A DNA stretch of 64,000 nucleotides from Paenibacillus sacheonensis (GTDB lineage Bacteria > Bacillota > Bacilli > Paenibacillales > Paenibacillaceae): contig NZ_JAAAMU010000009.1 of the NCBI RefSeq assembly GCF_009909195.1, positions 124,001 to 188,000 on the forward strand. The letters are read 5' to 3'. Both the position numbers and the translations under genes were made by a program. Positions 9,093 to 17,847 of the stretch are shown in pieces. The notes beneath the pieces are model-generated. The model saw only the letters and a list, made by a program, of their open reading frames with translations, was not told the DNA's origin and ran no database searches. Each line of letters begins with the position of its first letter. Position 1 is the stretch's first letter.

Positions 9093-9122
9093 TTTATAGC
9101 ATACTTCCGGGTACGGGCTCAA
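9093..9122 (-). promoter_or_regulatory. SigA-type promoter of htpG
   Basis: On the minus strand TTGAGC (9117-9122), an 18-bp spacer, then TATAAA (9093-9098), directly upstream of CIRCE. Confidence 0.7.
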
Positions 9123-9172
9123 GTCCGAAGACGCAGAAATAGCAGAAATATCGTTGACGCTGCTCGTTTCGC

Positions 9173-9207
9173 AAAAAACCTGCCGCGCCTAGATCGGGCG
9201 CGGCAGG
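9173..9207 (-). terminator. Rho-independent terminator of the GH76 gene
   Basis: An 11-bp GC-rich stem (9179-9189 with 9197-9207) is followed by six T on the minus strand. Confidence 0.9.
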
Positions 9208-9243
9208 CTAAGCTTCAGGCTGAGCGTCTTGCGATAATATCGA

Positions 9244-11502
9244 TCAAGGCACTAGCGAGACGGCATATACGTGCATATCCGAATTGGCGGGCAGCGTGAT
9301 GCTCTTCACGGTCTTCCCGGCCGTCGGCGTCAAGCTGTACCCGAACACATAGAACGAGCCCGTGCCTATGGAACCGCCGATATGCGCGCGCGGCATCGTC
9401 TGCACGGCGTTCGCCGTCGTGCCCGGCAAGGCCCAGTCCTGCATGGCCACGCTGATAGCGCTCGTGCTGCCGTCCGAATAGTTCACGGTGAAACTGCCGG
9501 TCTTATCGCCGTGCGAGCTGGATCCGAGCAGCTTGATGGACGAATAGAGATTCGGCGGGAGCGCTATCGTCTGGCCCGTTCCCTTGATCTCGTTGTTCTG
9601 GTTGTTCGCCGCCGTCCCCAGCGTATACTTGATGCCGCTATAGGTCGGGCTCAGATTGAGCACGTCCGACGAATAGCCGTAGCCGGCATCCCCGCCGAAG
9701 CCATTGTTGCCCGCGCTCGCGTCGCTTGCCCATCCATCCTCGTTGTAATACGGCGTTAAGTCCGCTTGCTGGGCGGATACGAGCGTAATGGCGAAAATAT
9801 TGACGTTCGGGATATTCGGCAGCGTGATGCCCGTGAGGGTCCAGTTCGGCGTCGCGCGCAGGTAGTAAGCATACATCCAAGCCGTTCCCGGATTATCGCC
9901 CGCGGAGGTATGCGTCGACGTGAATGTCTTCGCGACCTTCTGGCCGGTCGTATCGCTCGCCGCCCAGTCCGCCATTACGATGTTCGCCTGATTCGGCACG
10001 CTGCCGCTCGTGCTGTAGTTCAGCTTGATTTCCTTCGCGATCTGGCTGCCGTAGGTCGCTGCGGCCAGAATGCGCACTTCGGTGTATTTGCCGGACGGGA
10101 GCGCGATGGTTTGGCCGACGGCTTTGACGGCGTTGCACTCCGTGTTGACGGTTCCGTTGCAGCTGCCGTCGCTCGTCGGCCCGAAGTTGTACGGCGTGCC
10201 TTCGAAGTTCACGCTGCCGCCCACTTGCTCGGAGGGATACGCATAGGACCCGCCGCTCCAGCTGAAGCTGCCCGGACTCGCATCCGTGCTGTACGCGTCT
10301 TCGTTGAAGTAGGACGACAGGTTGACCGTCGTCGTCGCCGCCGGCGCGGGCGATTTGGTAATCGATCCGCTGGCGGGAATCGTGTTCTGCAGCTGGGATA
10401 CGCCCGTGGAGCTTCCGAAGGACTTGATCGTCGTGCTCGGCGCCTTGACGGACCAGTCTTTATAGGTCAGATTGTCGGACGTGCGGCGGTTGTTCCAGAC
10501 GGTGCTGGCATTGAGATTCATCCACGGCGCGTATTGGCTCTGGCCGTCTTGATTGATCAGCAAGTTCATGTAGCGGGCGAAAATGCCCTTGAAGCCCGCT
10601 CCCGCTTCGACGCCATCCTCGGCATCATAGGTCAGGACGTAATTGGTATCCGTAATGTGATGGTACGAATAGTCCGCGGCCGCGATGGCATCCTGCAGAT
10701 AGGAAGCCGTATTCGTCGCTTTGTACAGGTAATGCGCAGCGCCGATGAAAGCTCCCTGGTTGTACGTAAACTCCCAGCTGTCGATGGTGACGTTATCGCT
10801 GTGCAGGTTGTCCATGACGCGGCCGTTCAGGAACAGCCGGTTCTTCTCCCAAGCGTAGAGATTCTGCGCCTTGGTCAGGTAGCTCGTATCGCTGAGCGCG
10901 CCGGACAGCATGACCGCCGCGATGGCCGCCGGCATGTTATTGCACGTGTTCTTCGCGGTTTTGGCGTAATCCCACCAGATGCCGCCGCCGAGCGTCGTGT
11001 CGTACGCAGCCGTCCATACGCCGTCGAAGGTGTTCTTGGCCGCCGTCAGGTAGCCCGCGGTGCCGGTGATCGCATGGGCGCGCAGGAACGCCATCGTCAT
11101 CCACATGGGATCGTCCGTCAGCGTGGCCACGTACGTCCAGTCGTTGCCGTACTGCGCCAGAATGGAATTGGCCAGGCTGACAATGTAGTTGTAATACGTG
11201 GAGCTCGGCGCTCCCTGTCTCGCCGTCCGGTCATAGGCGTCTTCGAGCACCTCCATCATCAAGGCCTGTTTCCAAAATTCCTCTTTCGCCGATTTCGTCG
11301 TATCGATGGCGAATTGATTCTGACTGCTCATCCAATAGGAGCTGATAAACGCGTTCATCGCCGTATCCGCGTCCGTGTTCGTAAAAGCGGCTGCCGGCGA
11401 CGGAGACAGTCCGATGAGGGCGGGTGCTGCAATGGCGGCGGCAAGAACGAGCTTGCCAACGGTCTTCTTAAGCTTGAACAACCTATTGCCGATAATGGAC
11501 AT
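9244..11502 (-). CDS. Secreted GH76 alpha-1,6-mannanase with two C-terminal beta-sandwich modules
   Basis: 752 residues from the ATG at 11502 (GGGAG ten bases upstream; a TTG three bases earlier is the alternative). Signal peptide 1-39 ending PSPAAA. Residues ~45-350 are a GH76 (alpha/alpha)6 catalytic domain. TLTDDPMWMTM carries the paired aspartates D130-D131 expected as catalytic residues, with GGGIWWDY and TYNQGAFIGAAHYLY as further landmarks. After a short linker come two related modules (~395-575 and ~590-752), each starting YxNEDxxxxDAS and containing QTIALPxxxY, probably carbohydrate-binding. GH76 enzymes cut the alpha-1,6-mannan backbone, typically of fungal cell walls. Transcribed from its own promoter with a cre site. 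Confidence 0.9.
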   Translation of the reverse strand: MSIIGNRLFKLKKTVGKLVLAAAIAAPALIGLSPSPAAAFTNTDADTAMNAFISSYWMSSQNQFAIDTTKSAKEEFWKQALMMEVLEDAYDRTARQGAPSSTYYNYIVSLANSILAQYGNDWTYVATLTDDPMWMTMAFLRAHAITGTAGYLTAAKNTFDGVWTAAYDTTLGGGIWWDYAKTAKNTCNNMPAAIAAVMLSGALSDTSYLTKAQNLYAWEKNRLFLNGRVMDNLHSDNVTIDSWEFTYNQGAFIGAAHYLYKATNTASYLQDAIAAADYSYHHITDTNYVLTYDAEDGVEAGAGFKGIFARYMNLLINQDGQSQYAPWMNLNASTVWNNRRTSDNLTYKDWSVKAPSTTIKSFGSSTGVSQLQNTIPASGSITKSPAPAATTTVNLSSYFNEDAYSTDASPGSFSWSGGSYAYPSEQVGGSVNFEGTPYNFGPTSDGSCNGTVNTECNAVKAVGQTIALPSGKYTEVRILAAATYGSQIAKEIKLNYSTSGSVPNQANIVMADWAASDTTGQKVAKTFTSTHTSAGDNPGTAWMYAYYLRATPNWTLTGITLPNIPNVNIFAITLVSAQQADLTPYYNEDGWASDASAGNNGFGGDAGYGYSSDVLNLSPTYSGIKYTLGTAANNQNNEIKGTGQTIALPPNLYSSIKLLGSSSHGDKTGSFTVNYSDGSTSAISVAMQDWALPGTTANAVQTMPRAHIGGSIGTGSFYVFGYSLTPTAGKTVKSITLPANSDMHVYAVSLVP

Positions 11503-11663
11503 CAATCAACACTCCCTTGCGTTAATGAGGTTATCGTGCAGCATGCTGAGGAGAATCCCGTCCGGGATTCCCAGCCTCCTCCTCCTTCCGATGTGATCAT
11601 GGCAAGCACCTCTCACAAAACGCCCGCTCTTGTCCGCGATCCCGATAACGAGCGAACAAGGCC

Positions 11664-11691
11664 ATCGTACTGCAATGGTAAGCGTTTTCAA
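11664..11691 (-). promoter_or_regulatory. Promoter of the GH76 gene overlapped by a cre (CcpA) site
   Basis: Minus strand: TTGAAA (11686-11691), a 16-bp spacer, then TACGAT (11664-11669). The 14-mer TGAAAACGCTTACC (11677-11690) matches the catabolite-response element consensus at all but the last base and covers the -35 box, as expected for glucose repression. The gap 11503-11982 otherwise holds only one solitary repeat unit and a terminator. Confidence 0.7.
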
Positions 11692-11778
11692 AGTGGGCTG
11701 GATTTGTTTTTTGTGTGCGATTTTTGTTGGCGGTGCGAATAGGCGGATCAGCACGCGCGGGGAGCCTCCCGGAACCCA

Positions 11779-11804
11779 GATTTGTGCTTTTCATGCAACT
11801 TTCC
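11779..11804. repeat. Solitary unit of the dispersed inverted-repeat family
   Basis: TTTGTGCTTTTCATGCAACT followed by TTCC closely resembles the third unit of the module at 6643-6830. No partner units at +/-51 or 62 bp were found. Confidence 0.4.
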
Positions 11805-11879
11805 AGGCCCAACCGGCCTCCCTGCCCCACCCTTACACTGGCCTGTGGAACTCCGCCGCCCGGCTCCGAGAGGCTGCAA

Positions 11880-11916
11880 TAAAGAAAGGAGCTTGCCCGT
11901 TTCCGGTAAGCTCCTT
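11880..11916 (-). terminator. Rho-independent terminator of the AraC-glycosidase operon
   Basis: AAGGAGCTTGCCCG (11886-11899) pairs with the complementary arm ending CTCCTT at 11916. The minus strand continues TTTCTTTATTG. Confidence 0.75.
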
Positions 11917-11982
11917 CCTATTTTCAGCTAAAAAAGCATGACCGTTTCAGACACACCCACCCGGGGCACCCTCAGCATCCGA

Positions 11983-14526
11983 TTACCGGCGAACCGTTAT
12001 CTTCGTCGCGTTCGTCAGCGCCTCGGTCACCGTCAGCTTGCCGTTCGCGTCCGTCGTCGCCGTGCGCGTGCTCGTCGTGCCCGCCGCGATGTTCAGCTTG
12101 TCGATCGTGTACGTCGTGCTCGCGGCCAGGTTGCCGACGAGATACGTCACGGTCGGCGTGCCGCTGTTCGGCGTCGTGATCTCCACGCGATCGTCCCACA
12201 CTTGAATGGCGTACTCACGGCCGCGGTACGACAGCGGGTTCACCGTCGCCGTCGTCATCCCCGTCGGGATGTTCGGCGCGATGGTCAAACCGTCCTTCGA
12301 GGCGTCGATACCCGCCACGGTATAGAGGAAGGCTGCCGGCACGAGGCCGGATTCCGGGAACTCGCCGGTCACGCCGATGCGCCATGCCGCGCCGTAGCCG
12401 TTGTTCGGATCGCGGCGAAGCTCATCGATCGCGTATTCGCTCGCCACCGTTTTCATCCGCGCGTAAGCATTGTCGATGCCTTTATACTGCGCCCGCGCCA
12501 AGATGTCGTAGAACTCGGTGTAGAAAATAAACCCGCCGTTCTCCAAGTGCTGATCCCAGCCGCCGGACGCCGTGACCGCGATGCCGCCCGGATCCTGCCA
12601 CCAGTACGGACTGCCCGTGCTTTCGATGGCGAGCGTATTGGAACGAGGCGCGACGGTGTAGTAGTAGATATCGCTGCCGGTCGACGTATCGCCGGATATC
12701 GTCCGCGTGCCGTCCAGCCAGCTGAAGATGTCGTTCGCTTTCGTCGTGCTGTCGGCTAGGCCGTAAGCCAGCGCTTCCGTATTCAGGAACACAAGGCCGA
12801 AATCCCGCGTCGTGTTATTGATGTCGATGGTCGAGACGTAACGCTTCTTCGTGCTGTCCCAGAACGCGGCGTTGAAGTTGGTCTTGACCGTGGCTGCCAG
12901 CGTCGCATAGTTCGCCGCCTCCGTCGCGTTCCCCTTCATGGCGTACAGCTCGCTCATCGCCTTGCACGCGGCATAGAAATACAGGTTCACGTAAGGGTCC
13001 TTATAACCGAAGCGGAGGTTATCCCAATAATTCGTAGGATGCCCCGTCGTCCCCGACGTCGTGCCTTCGCTCTCGCCGTTATTGATCACGATGAGGCCGT
13101 TCGACCCGTTCATGCTCGCGGACTTCAGGAAGGCCATCGCGTCCTGCACCTTCTGCCAGACGGTCTTGCCATTCGAGATATCGCCGCCCGCATAGTTCGA
13201 GTTGCTGTCGACCGCATCCAGGAAGCCCGGATCATCCCACACCGCGATCCGCCATGCCGATAGGATGTATAGCGGATTATTGGCGATATGCAGGGAGTTG
13301 CCGCTCGGCCAGCGCGGATTGTCCGCCCACGACCATAAGAAGCCGTCGGAGCTTTGCGCGTGGTCGCGCACCTTCTGCTTCAGGTCGCTCTTGTAGCTTG
13401 CCTCGGTGCTCCACATAAGCTTGCGGGCCATCCATTCGAAATACGTCGGTTCGTTGCCGAACTTGTACACCGCGTCCGTGCCGTCGTCCACGGCGCCGAA
13501 CTGCTGCCACATGTTGTTCCAGTTTTGGTCGAAGTCTCCGCCTGCGTCCGTCGAGAACGGCGTGCCGGAATACGCGGCCGCCTCCGCCAGCTGGAAGTAG
13601 TAATTATTGAAGGAGTCCTTGCCGAGCTTGGTCGCGACGACGCGCAGCGCCTTCGCCTTGAGCGGCGCGAAGGAGAACGTCTGCGGCGTCGCTCCCGGAG
13701 CCGGATAGTTCGTATAGCTTTGGCCAGGAATGTCCGTGAAGCTGCTGCCGTCCGCGCTGTACTGCAGCTTGAAGTCGACCGGGAACGCCTCGCCGCTCGA
13801 ACGCGGCGTCAGGACCAGCTTCGAGAACCCGTATTTCTTGGTATAGTTCAGCTGCAGGCTCTCCGTTGCCGCGCTGCCGGCATGCACGGCCGACGTCCAG
13901 AAGTCGGCGGCGGAATTGTTGATCGTCTTCGTCGCTTCCATCGTCGCCTGCTCGGTGGACGGCGACACGGAGCTTGGCGTCACGCGCTGATCGCCGGCGG
14001 TCGTCGCTTGCTCCGTCGTCATCTCCGCAATCTGCAGATAGGCGTTGCCGAAGTTGTCGGTGCCGAGCTTCGTGGCGTTCAGCCGGATATAACGGGCATC
14101 GACCGCCGAGCTGAAGTCGACGACGACCTGCTTGAAGCCCGGATTCGCGAACGCGGTCCGGCTGGAGCCCGGCGCCGTCGTCCACGGACCCGAGCTGCTG
14201 TCGCTGTATTGGATGCTGAAGTCGACCGGGAAGGCGTAACCGCCCTCGCGCGGATACAGACGCACGCGGCTGATGCCGTACTGCTTCTGCCCGAGATCCA
14301 GCTGCAGCCATTCGTTCGCGCTGACGGTCCCGCCATGGCCCGTGCTGGAGAAGAAATCGAAAATATTGCCGTTCGCCGCGTTGGATGCCGGCAGTCCCGA
14401 CGTGACGCTGCTTGCGGAGATGCCCGTGCTCTTCGTCTTCATCGCTTCCGCCGTCGGGGTTATAAGGGATGCCAGCATGCAGGCGGCAATAAATCCTGAT
14501 ACCTGTTTCGTTGTCGCGATCTTCAT
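11983..14526 (-). CDS. Secreted modular glycoside hydrolase with two F5/8-type C (CBM32-like) domains
   Basis: 847 residues. Signal peptide 1-28 (ACMLASLITPTAEA). Two discoidin-like modules, ~30-175 and ~180-325, share EWLQLDLG/SLQLNYT and FPVDFSIQYS/FPVDFKLQYS. Residues ~330-760 form a six-hairpin (alpha/alpha)6 glycosidase domain (WDNLRFGYKDPYVNLYF, YWWQDPGGIAVTASGGWDQ, ENGGFIFYTEFYD, VTGEFPESGLVP), followed by a beta-rich tail. The exact GH family is not clear to me, so substrate is unassigned; the neighbouring GH76 gene suggests mannan-type glycans. GGAGG lies eight bases before the ATG. It starts 19 bp after the AraC regulator gene, so the two form an operon. Confidence 0.8.
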   Translation of the reverse strand: MKIATTKQVSGFIAACMLASLITPTAEAMKTKSTGISASSVTSGLPASNAANGNIFDFFSSTGHGGTVSANEWLQLDLGQKQYGISRVRLYPREGGYAFPVDFSIQYSDSSSGPWTTAPGSSRTAFANPGFKQVVVDFSSAVDARYIRLNATKLGTDNFGNAYLQIAEMTTEQATTAGDQRVTPSSVSPSTEQATMEATKTINNSAADFWTSAVHAGSAATESLQLNYTKKYGFSKLVLTPRSSGEAFPVDFKLQYSADGSSFTDIPGQSYTNYPAPGATPQTFSFAPLKAKALRVVATKLGKDSFNNYYFQLAEAAAYSGTPFSTDAGGDFDQNWNNMWQQFGAVDDGTDAVYKFGNEPTYFEWMARKLMWSTEASYKSDLKQKVRDHAQSSDGFLWSWADNPRWPSGNSLHIANNPLYILSAWRIAVWDDPGFLDAVDSNSNYAGGDISNGKTVWQKVQDAMAFLKSASMNGSNGLIVINNGESEGTTSGTTGHPTNYWDNLRFGYKDPYVNLYFYAACKAMSELYAMKGNATEAANYATLAATVKTNFNAAFWDSTKKRYVSTIDINNTTRDFGLVFLNTEALAYGLADSTTKANDIFSWLDGTRTISGDTSTGSDIYYYTVAPRSNTLAIESTGSPYWWQDPGGIAVTASGGWDQHLENGGFIFYTEFYDILARAQYKGIDNAYARMKTVASEYAIDELRRDPNNGYGAAWRIGVTGEFPESGLVPAAFLYTVAGIDASKDGLTIAPNIPTGMTTATVNPLSYRGREYAIQVWDDRVEITTPNSGTPTVTYLVGNLAASTTYTIDKLNIAAGTTSTRTATTDANGKLTVTEALTNATKITVRR

Positions 14527-14545
14527 TATCCAACCTCCGTTTCGT

Positions 14546-15469
14546 TTATCGGTGCTCGGATCGGTGCTGCATCTCCTCGCGGTATTTCGCCGGGGAGCAT
14601 CTTACCTTGCGCATGAACAGCCTCGTGAAGAAAGACGCGTCTTCGTAGCCGATTCGCGCCGCGATGTCGACGACCCTGTCGCTCGTATGCATCAGCAGTT
14701 CCTTCGCCCGCTCGATGCGGACGTAATGCAGCATTTCCAGCATCGTTTTGCCCGTGTCCTGCTTGAACAGCCGGTTCAGATGACGGACGCTGACGCCGAA
14801 TTGGCCGGCCAGCAGCTCCATGCCCTGCTTTTGCTCCGGGTTCTCGATCAGGAACTGGTGGATTCGCCGCACGATAAGATCGCGGGAATCGGAACGCTTC
14901 GTCGACGAAGTCTGCTTGGCTCTGCCCATCGCCTCGTTCTGGCAGCGGAGGAGCAGATGCAGCAGCTCGAACAGCTTCAGGCGCTGTATGGTGGCGTGCC
15001 CTTCCCTTGCCTCCTTCTGCTCGTCCAGCATTTCCTCCAGCAGCCGCTCCACCCGCCTGGCATCGCGAAGCTCCAGCGATATCCGGGGATGGAATTCATC
15101 CTCGCGCTTCAGGAACGGATGCATCAGGAACGACTCGATTTGGCCTTTGGGGTCGACGGCTTTCAACCATTCCCGTTCGAAGAGCTCCGGCATAAACAAA
15201 CAGTTCACCAGCTCGAACGACTCGCCCTGCTCCAGCACGTACGTGTGGAACTGGCCGGGACGAACGAGCAGCACATCACCTCCGTGCAGCGGGTAATATT
15301 TATTCTCGAAATAGTGGGACGCATGGCCATGAACGATATAGACCAGCTCATAGAACGCATGCTCGTGAACGGGCGGCAAATCCTCGATGCGGTGGACCTT
15401 GCGCTCCACGTAGACGGGAAGCGACTTGGGGTCCTTCAAATACAGACTGGCTTGAAATTTCATGCGCAT
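14546..15469 (-). CDS. AraC-family regulator with cupin sensor domain
   Basis: 307 residues from the ATG at 15469 (GGGGG about ten bases upstream). The N-terminal cupin (PVHEHAFYELVYIVHG, GDVLLVRPGQFHTY) is a ligand-sensing domain. The C-terminal ~100 residues contain two helix-turn-helix motifs (MELLAGQFGVSVRHLNRLFK and VVDIAARIGYEDASFFTRLF), typical of AraC/XylS activators. It is the first gene of an operon with the modular glycoside hydrolase and probably activates it in response to a sugar. Confidence 0.92.
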   Translation of the reverse strand: MRMKFQASLYLKDPKSLPVYVERKVHRIEDLPPVHEHAFYELVYIVHGHASHYFENKYYPLHGGDVLLVRPGQFHTYVLEQGESFELVNCLFMPELFEREWLKAVDPKGQIESFLMHPFLKREDEFHPRISLELRDARRVERLLEEMLDEQKEAREGHATIQRLKLFELLHLLLRCQNEAMGRAKQTSSTKRSDSRDLIVRRIHQFLIENPEQKQGMELLAGQFGVSVRHLNRLFKQDTGKTMLEMLHYVRIERAKELLMHTSDRVVDIAARIGYEDASFFTRLFMRKVRCSPAKYREEMQHRSEHR

Positions 15470-15765
15470 GGCCGATACGCCCCCTTCCCATTCCCTTCCA
15501 TTATAAAATGAAAGCGCATACTTGGCGACGCGAAATCGGACATGCCGCAAGGTGATTTGGACAGGTTCCCATTCTTAATCGCACCTTGCCTCGACTGGAC
15601 ATTATTCTTGTAAGCCTACTTCCGTTTTCTGTTTAACTCTCGAATGGCATGTCGTTCGGGACATTTAATGCGGTCGATCGGAACAAAACCGGCTGCATCT
15701 TCCAGGTCGCTTCCATCTGACAAAAAGTACATGATTTCGCCGGGATGAAATCAGGGGGCGGATTA

Positions 15766-15774
15766 TGCTACAAT
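15766..15774 (+). promoter_or_regulatory. Extended -10 promoter of udk
   Basis: TGC directly before TACAAT forms an extended -10, 38 bp upstream of the udk start. The -35 is poor. The rest of 15470-15812 shows no gene. Confidence 0.5.
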
Positions 15775-15812
15775 ACGGGGATTGAACACCGCCAAGGAGG
15801 CTGCTTTATCCC

Positions 15813-16430
15813 ATGCTCATTATCGGTATCGCCGGGGGCACCGGCTCCGGCAAAACGACCGTCGCGCGCTCCGTCATCGACCAGCTCGGCACGAGTCAAG
15901 TGACGTTTATTTCGCAGGATAATTACTATAAAGACCACTCGCATCTGTCCATGACGGAACGGGAGGCATTGAATTACGACCACCCGCTCGTGTTCGACAA
16001 CGAGCTGCTGATCGAGCATCTCAAGACGCTGAAGGACGGCAAGCCCGCGCAGGCGCCCGTCTACGATTTCACCGTTCATGCCCGCTCCACGGACAAGACG
16101 CTCGAGCTTTTCCCGCATCCGATCGTCATTCTCGAAGGACTGCACGTGCTGTCGGACGAGAACCTGCGGCGGCTGCTGAACATCAAGGTGTTCGTGGATA
16201 CCGACCCCGACGTCCGCATCCTTCGCCGCGTCCTGCGGGATATCGAAGAGCGCGGACGGACGATCCAGTCGATCCATCAGCAGTACTTGACCTCAGTGAA
16301 GCCGATGCACGAAGCCTTCATCGAACCGTCCAAGAAATACGCCGACATCATTATTCCCGAGGGCGGCGAGAATCAGATCGGAATCGAGCTGCTTACGACG
16401 CTGACGGAGAAGTATTTGAAACAGAGCTAG
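15813..16430 (+). CDS. udk: Uridine kinase
   Basis: 205 residues. The P-loop GGTGSGKTT (8-16) and the uridine kinase signatures SQDNYYKDHSHL, NYDHPLVFDNELL, PVYDFTVHAR and LEGLHVL are all in place. It phosphorylates uridine/cytidine to UMP/CMP (pyrimidine salvage) in the cytoplasm. AAGGAGG is 12 bases upstream, slightly long. Monocistronic in this context, with SnoaL-like and nucleotidyltransferase genes downstream as independent units. Confidence 0.96.
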   Translation: MLIIGIAGGTGSGKTTVARSVIDQLGTSQVTFISQDNYYKDHSHLSMTEREALNYDHPLVFDNELLIEHLKTLKDGKPAQAPVYDFTVHARSTDKTLELFPHPIVILEGLHVLSDENLRRLLNIKVFVDTDPDVRILRRVLRDIEERGRTIQSIHQQYLTSVKPMHEAFIEPSKKYADIIIPEGGENQIGIELLTTLTEKYLKQS

Positions 16431-16566
16431 CAGGCCAGCGGAGCCGGTTCTCTGCCCCGGCGAGATTGAGAGACACGGACATTGAGACAGGCCGGGATGG
16501 ATTCATTTTATTGATAACGATGGAAATTGAATCGCGACAACGATCCCTAACAAGGAGGCTGGCAGC

Positions 16567-16986
16567 ATGCATGCAGCGGAAGTGGTACGGGGATTTTTCG
16601 AACGGGTGCGATCGGGAGCGAACCCCGACGAAGCTCATCGATATATGGCTGATCGCGTACTGGCCCACCAGGTGACGGCCGAGAACGAAACAACCGTCGA
16701 GCGTTCTCCCGCCGAATACGCGGCGCATGTCCGCGAGATGCAGGACGCCTTCGGCCCGTTCCGTCTCGTCGTGGAAGAGCTGATCGCCCAGGACGATCGC
16801 GTCTACGTACGCTGGAGGCAGATCGGGAACCATGTCGGCGCGGCAGAAGGCTTCCAGCCGACGGGCAAGCCCGTTATTGAAATCGCCAGCGCCGTCTATC
16901 GCGTGGCGGACGGCAAGATCGCGGAGTATTGGATGCAGATCGACCGCGAGGGCATCCGGGTTCAGCTGGAGCGGAATGCGCAGTAA
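16567..16986 (+). CDS. SnoaL-like ester cyclase / NTF2-fold protein
   Basis: 139 residues. The fold is indicated by the N-terminal helix AAEVVRGFFERVRSGANPDEAHRYMADRV, FRLVVEELIAQDDRVYVRWRQIGNHVG, and the closing IASAVYRVADGKIAEYWMQIDREG, typical of SnoaL-like polyketide-cyclase relatives. Substrate unknown. AAGGAGG lies eight bases before the ATG. Stand-alone gene. Confidence 0.85.
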   Translation: MHAAEVVRGFFERVRSGANPDEAHRYMADRVLAHQVTAENETTVERSPAEYAAHVREMQDAFGPFRLVVEELIAQDDRVYVRWRQIGNHVGAAEGFQPTGKPVIEIASAVYRVADGKIAEYWMQIDREGIRVQLERNAQ

Positions 16987-17041
16987 TTGCATGCGTTGCC
17001 ATGAATTGAATTGGGAGTTGAATAGGCAGGTTAGAATGGAG

Positions 17042-17130
17042 AAAGGCAGCCGAGGACGAACCGTCCCCCCGATCGGTAGACACCGTCTAGCGATCGGAGG
17101 CGAAGTTCATGCCCTCCGGCTGTCTTTTTC
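17042..17130 (+). terminator. Multi-hairpin structured terminator
   Basis: An 11-bp closing stem AAAGGCAGCCG (17042-17052)/CGGCTGTCTTT (17117-17127) encloses a GGACG/CGTCC hairpin (17054-17066), a long hairpin CCGATCG...CGATCGG with an inner TAGAC/GTCTA stem (17069-17097), and a weak GAGG/CCTC stem. The closing stem runs into TTTTTC, so it can act as a terminator for the SnoaL gene. The number of internal stems is unusual. I could not match it to a riboswitch family I know. Confidence 0.5.
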
Positions 17131-17202
17131 TCGTTGACGGCCGTTCCATAATTTGGGACAATGACGTAATTTGGTTATCCTGAAACCTGCGAGGTGCCGC
17201 TC

Positions 17203-17827
17203 ATGGAACTAGCCAACGCCGTTAACCGCATTAATGATTCCGTCCGTGAAATCATGCTTCAACAGCTTGGAGAATCCTTCGTCGGGCTGATCGTTCAAGG
17301 CTCGGCCGTCAAGGGAGGCGTCATCCCGGGCAGCAGCGACATCGACTACATCCTCTACGTGGAGGATGATGCGCTGAACGAAGCGCGTACCCTGCCGCCC
17401 GATATCTGCATCGCGATCCATCTCGCCTTGTCCGAGATCGACGTCCGCCCGTTCCGCTACATCCAGTTCAGCGTCCTCTCGCCGGCGACTAACCCCTACC
17501 TCGGCCCGGTACCCGGCGCTTATCGGCTTCTCGCTGGCCGGCTGCTCGTCCCGGAAGTCACGGACGCCGAGCTCTATGCGGACGCCGTGCGCGCCTTGGA
17601 GAAGCTGGTACCCGCGGCCGCCTTCAACCCGCATCTCCTGCTGGACCATGGCGAAGACCGAATCGAACACGCGCCCAGACTGATGTGCACGATCGTATGG
17701 CCGTTTTCCTTTCAGCTATTGACGGTTATTCATCGCGACGGCCTGCGAATCTGGCGGGACCGGGCCGGATCATCTGCACGGTTCGGTCGATTACCACTTC
17801 ATAAGGGCAGAACAAGGTGCAAAATAG
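17203..17827 (+). pseudogene. Nucleotidyltransferase-fold gene with frameshift/deletion
   Basis: Starts at the ATG at 17203 (GAGGTG upstream) and encodes a nucleotidyltransferase core: VQGSAVKGGVIPGSSDIDYILYV gives the GS-x(n)-DxD signature, and VRPFRYIQFSV follows. After LRIWR near 17750 the frame runs into the downstream acetyltransferase gene. One frame over, a sensible C-terminus (PDHLHGSVDYHFIRAEQGAK) ends in TAG at 17825-17827, 20 bp before the next gene's ATG and just ahead of its ribosome binding site. I infer an internal deletion or frameshift around 17750-17765. The intact relative would transfer nucleotides, for instance an aminoglycoside-type enzyme, but the substrate is unknown. 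Confidence 0.6.
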
Positions 17828-17847
17828 CTACACGGAGGGGAATCGTC

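Noticed and set aside
7288-9099. Long plus-strand open frame opposite htpG
   Set aside because: GC-rich coding DNA keeps antisense frames open; composition is Arg/Val/Leu/His-biased, with no ribosome binding site, and htpG is unmistakable on the other strand.
9766-11742. 658-codon plus-strand frame opposite the GH76 gene
   Set aside because: Antisense shadow; the signal peptide, catalytic Asp pair and terminator all support the minus strand.
17042-17130. tRNA cloverleaf
   Set aside because: Three arms on a closing stem, but no T-loop GTTCRANTC, no anticodon arm of the right size, and the stem runs into a T tract.
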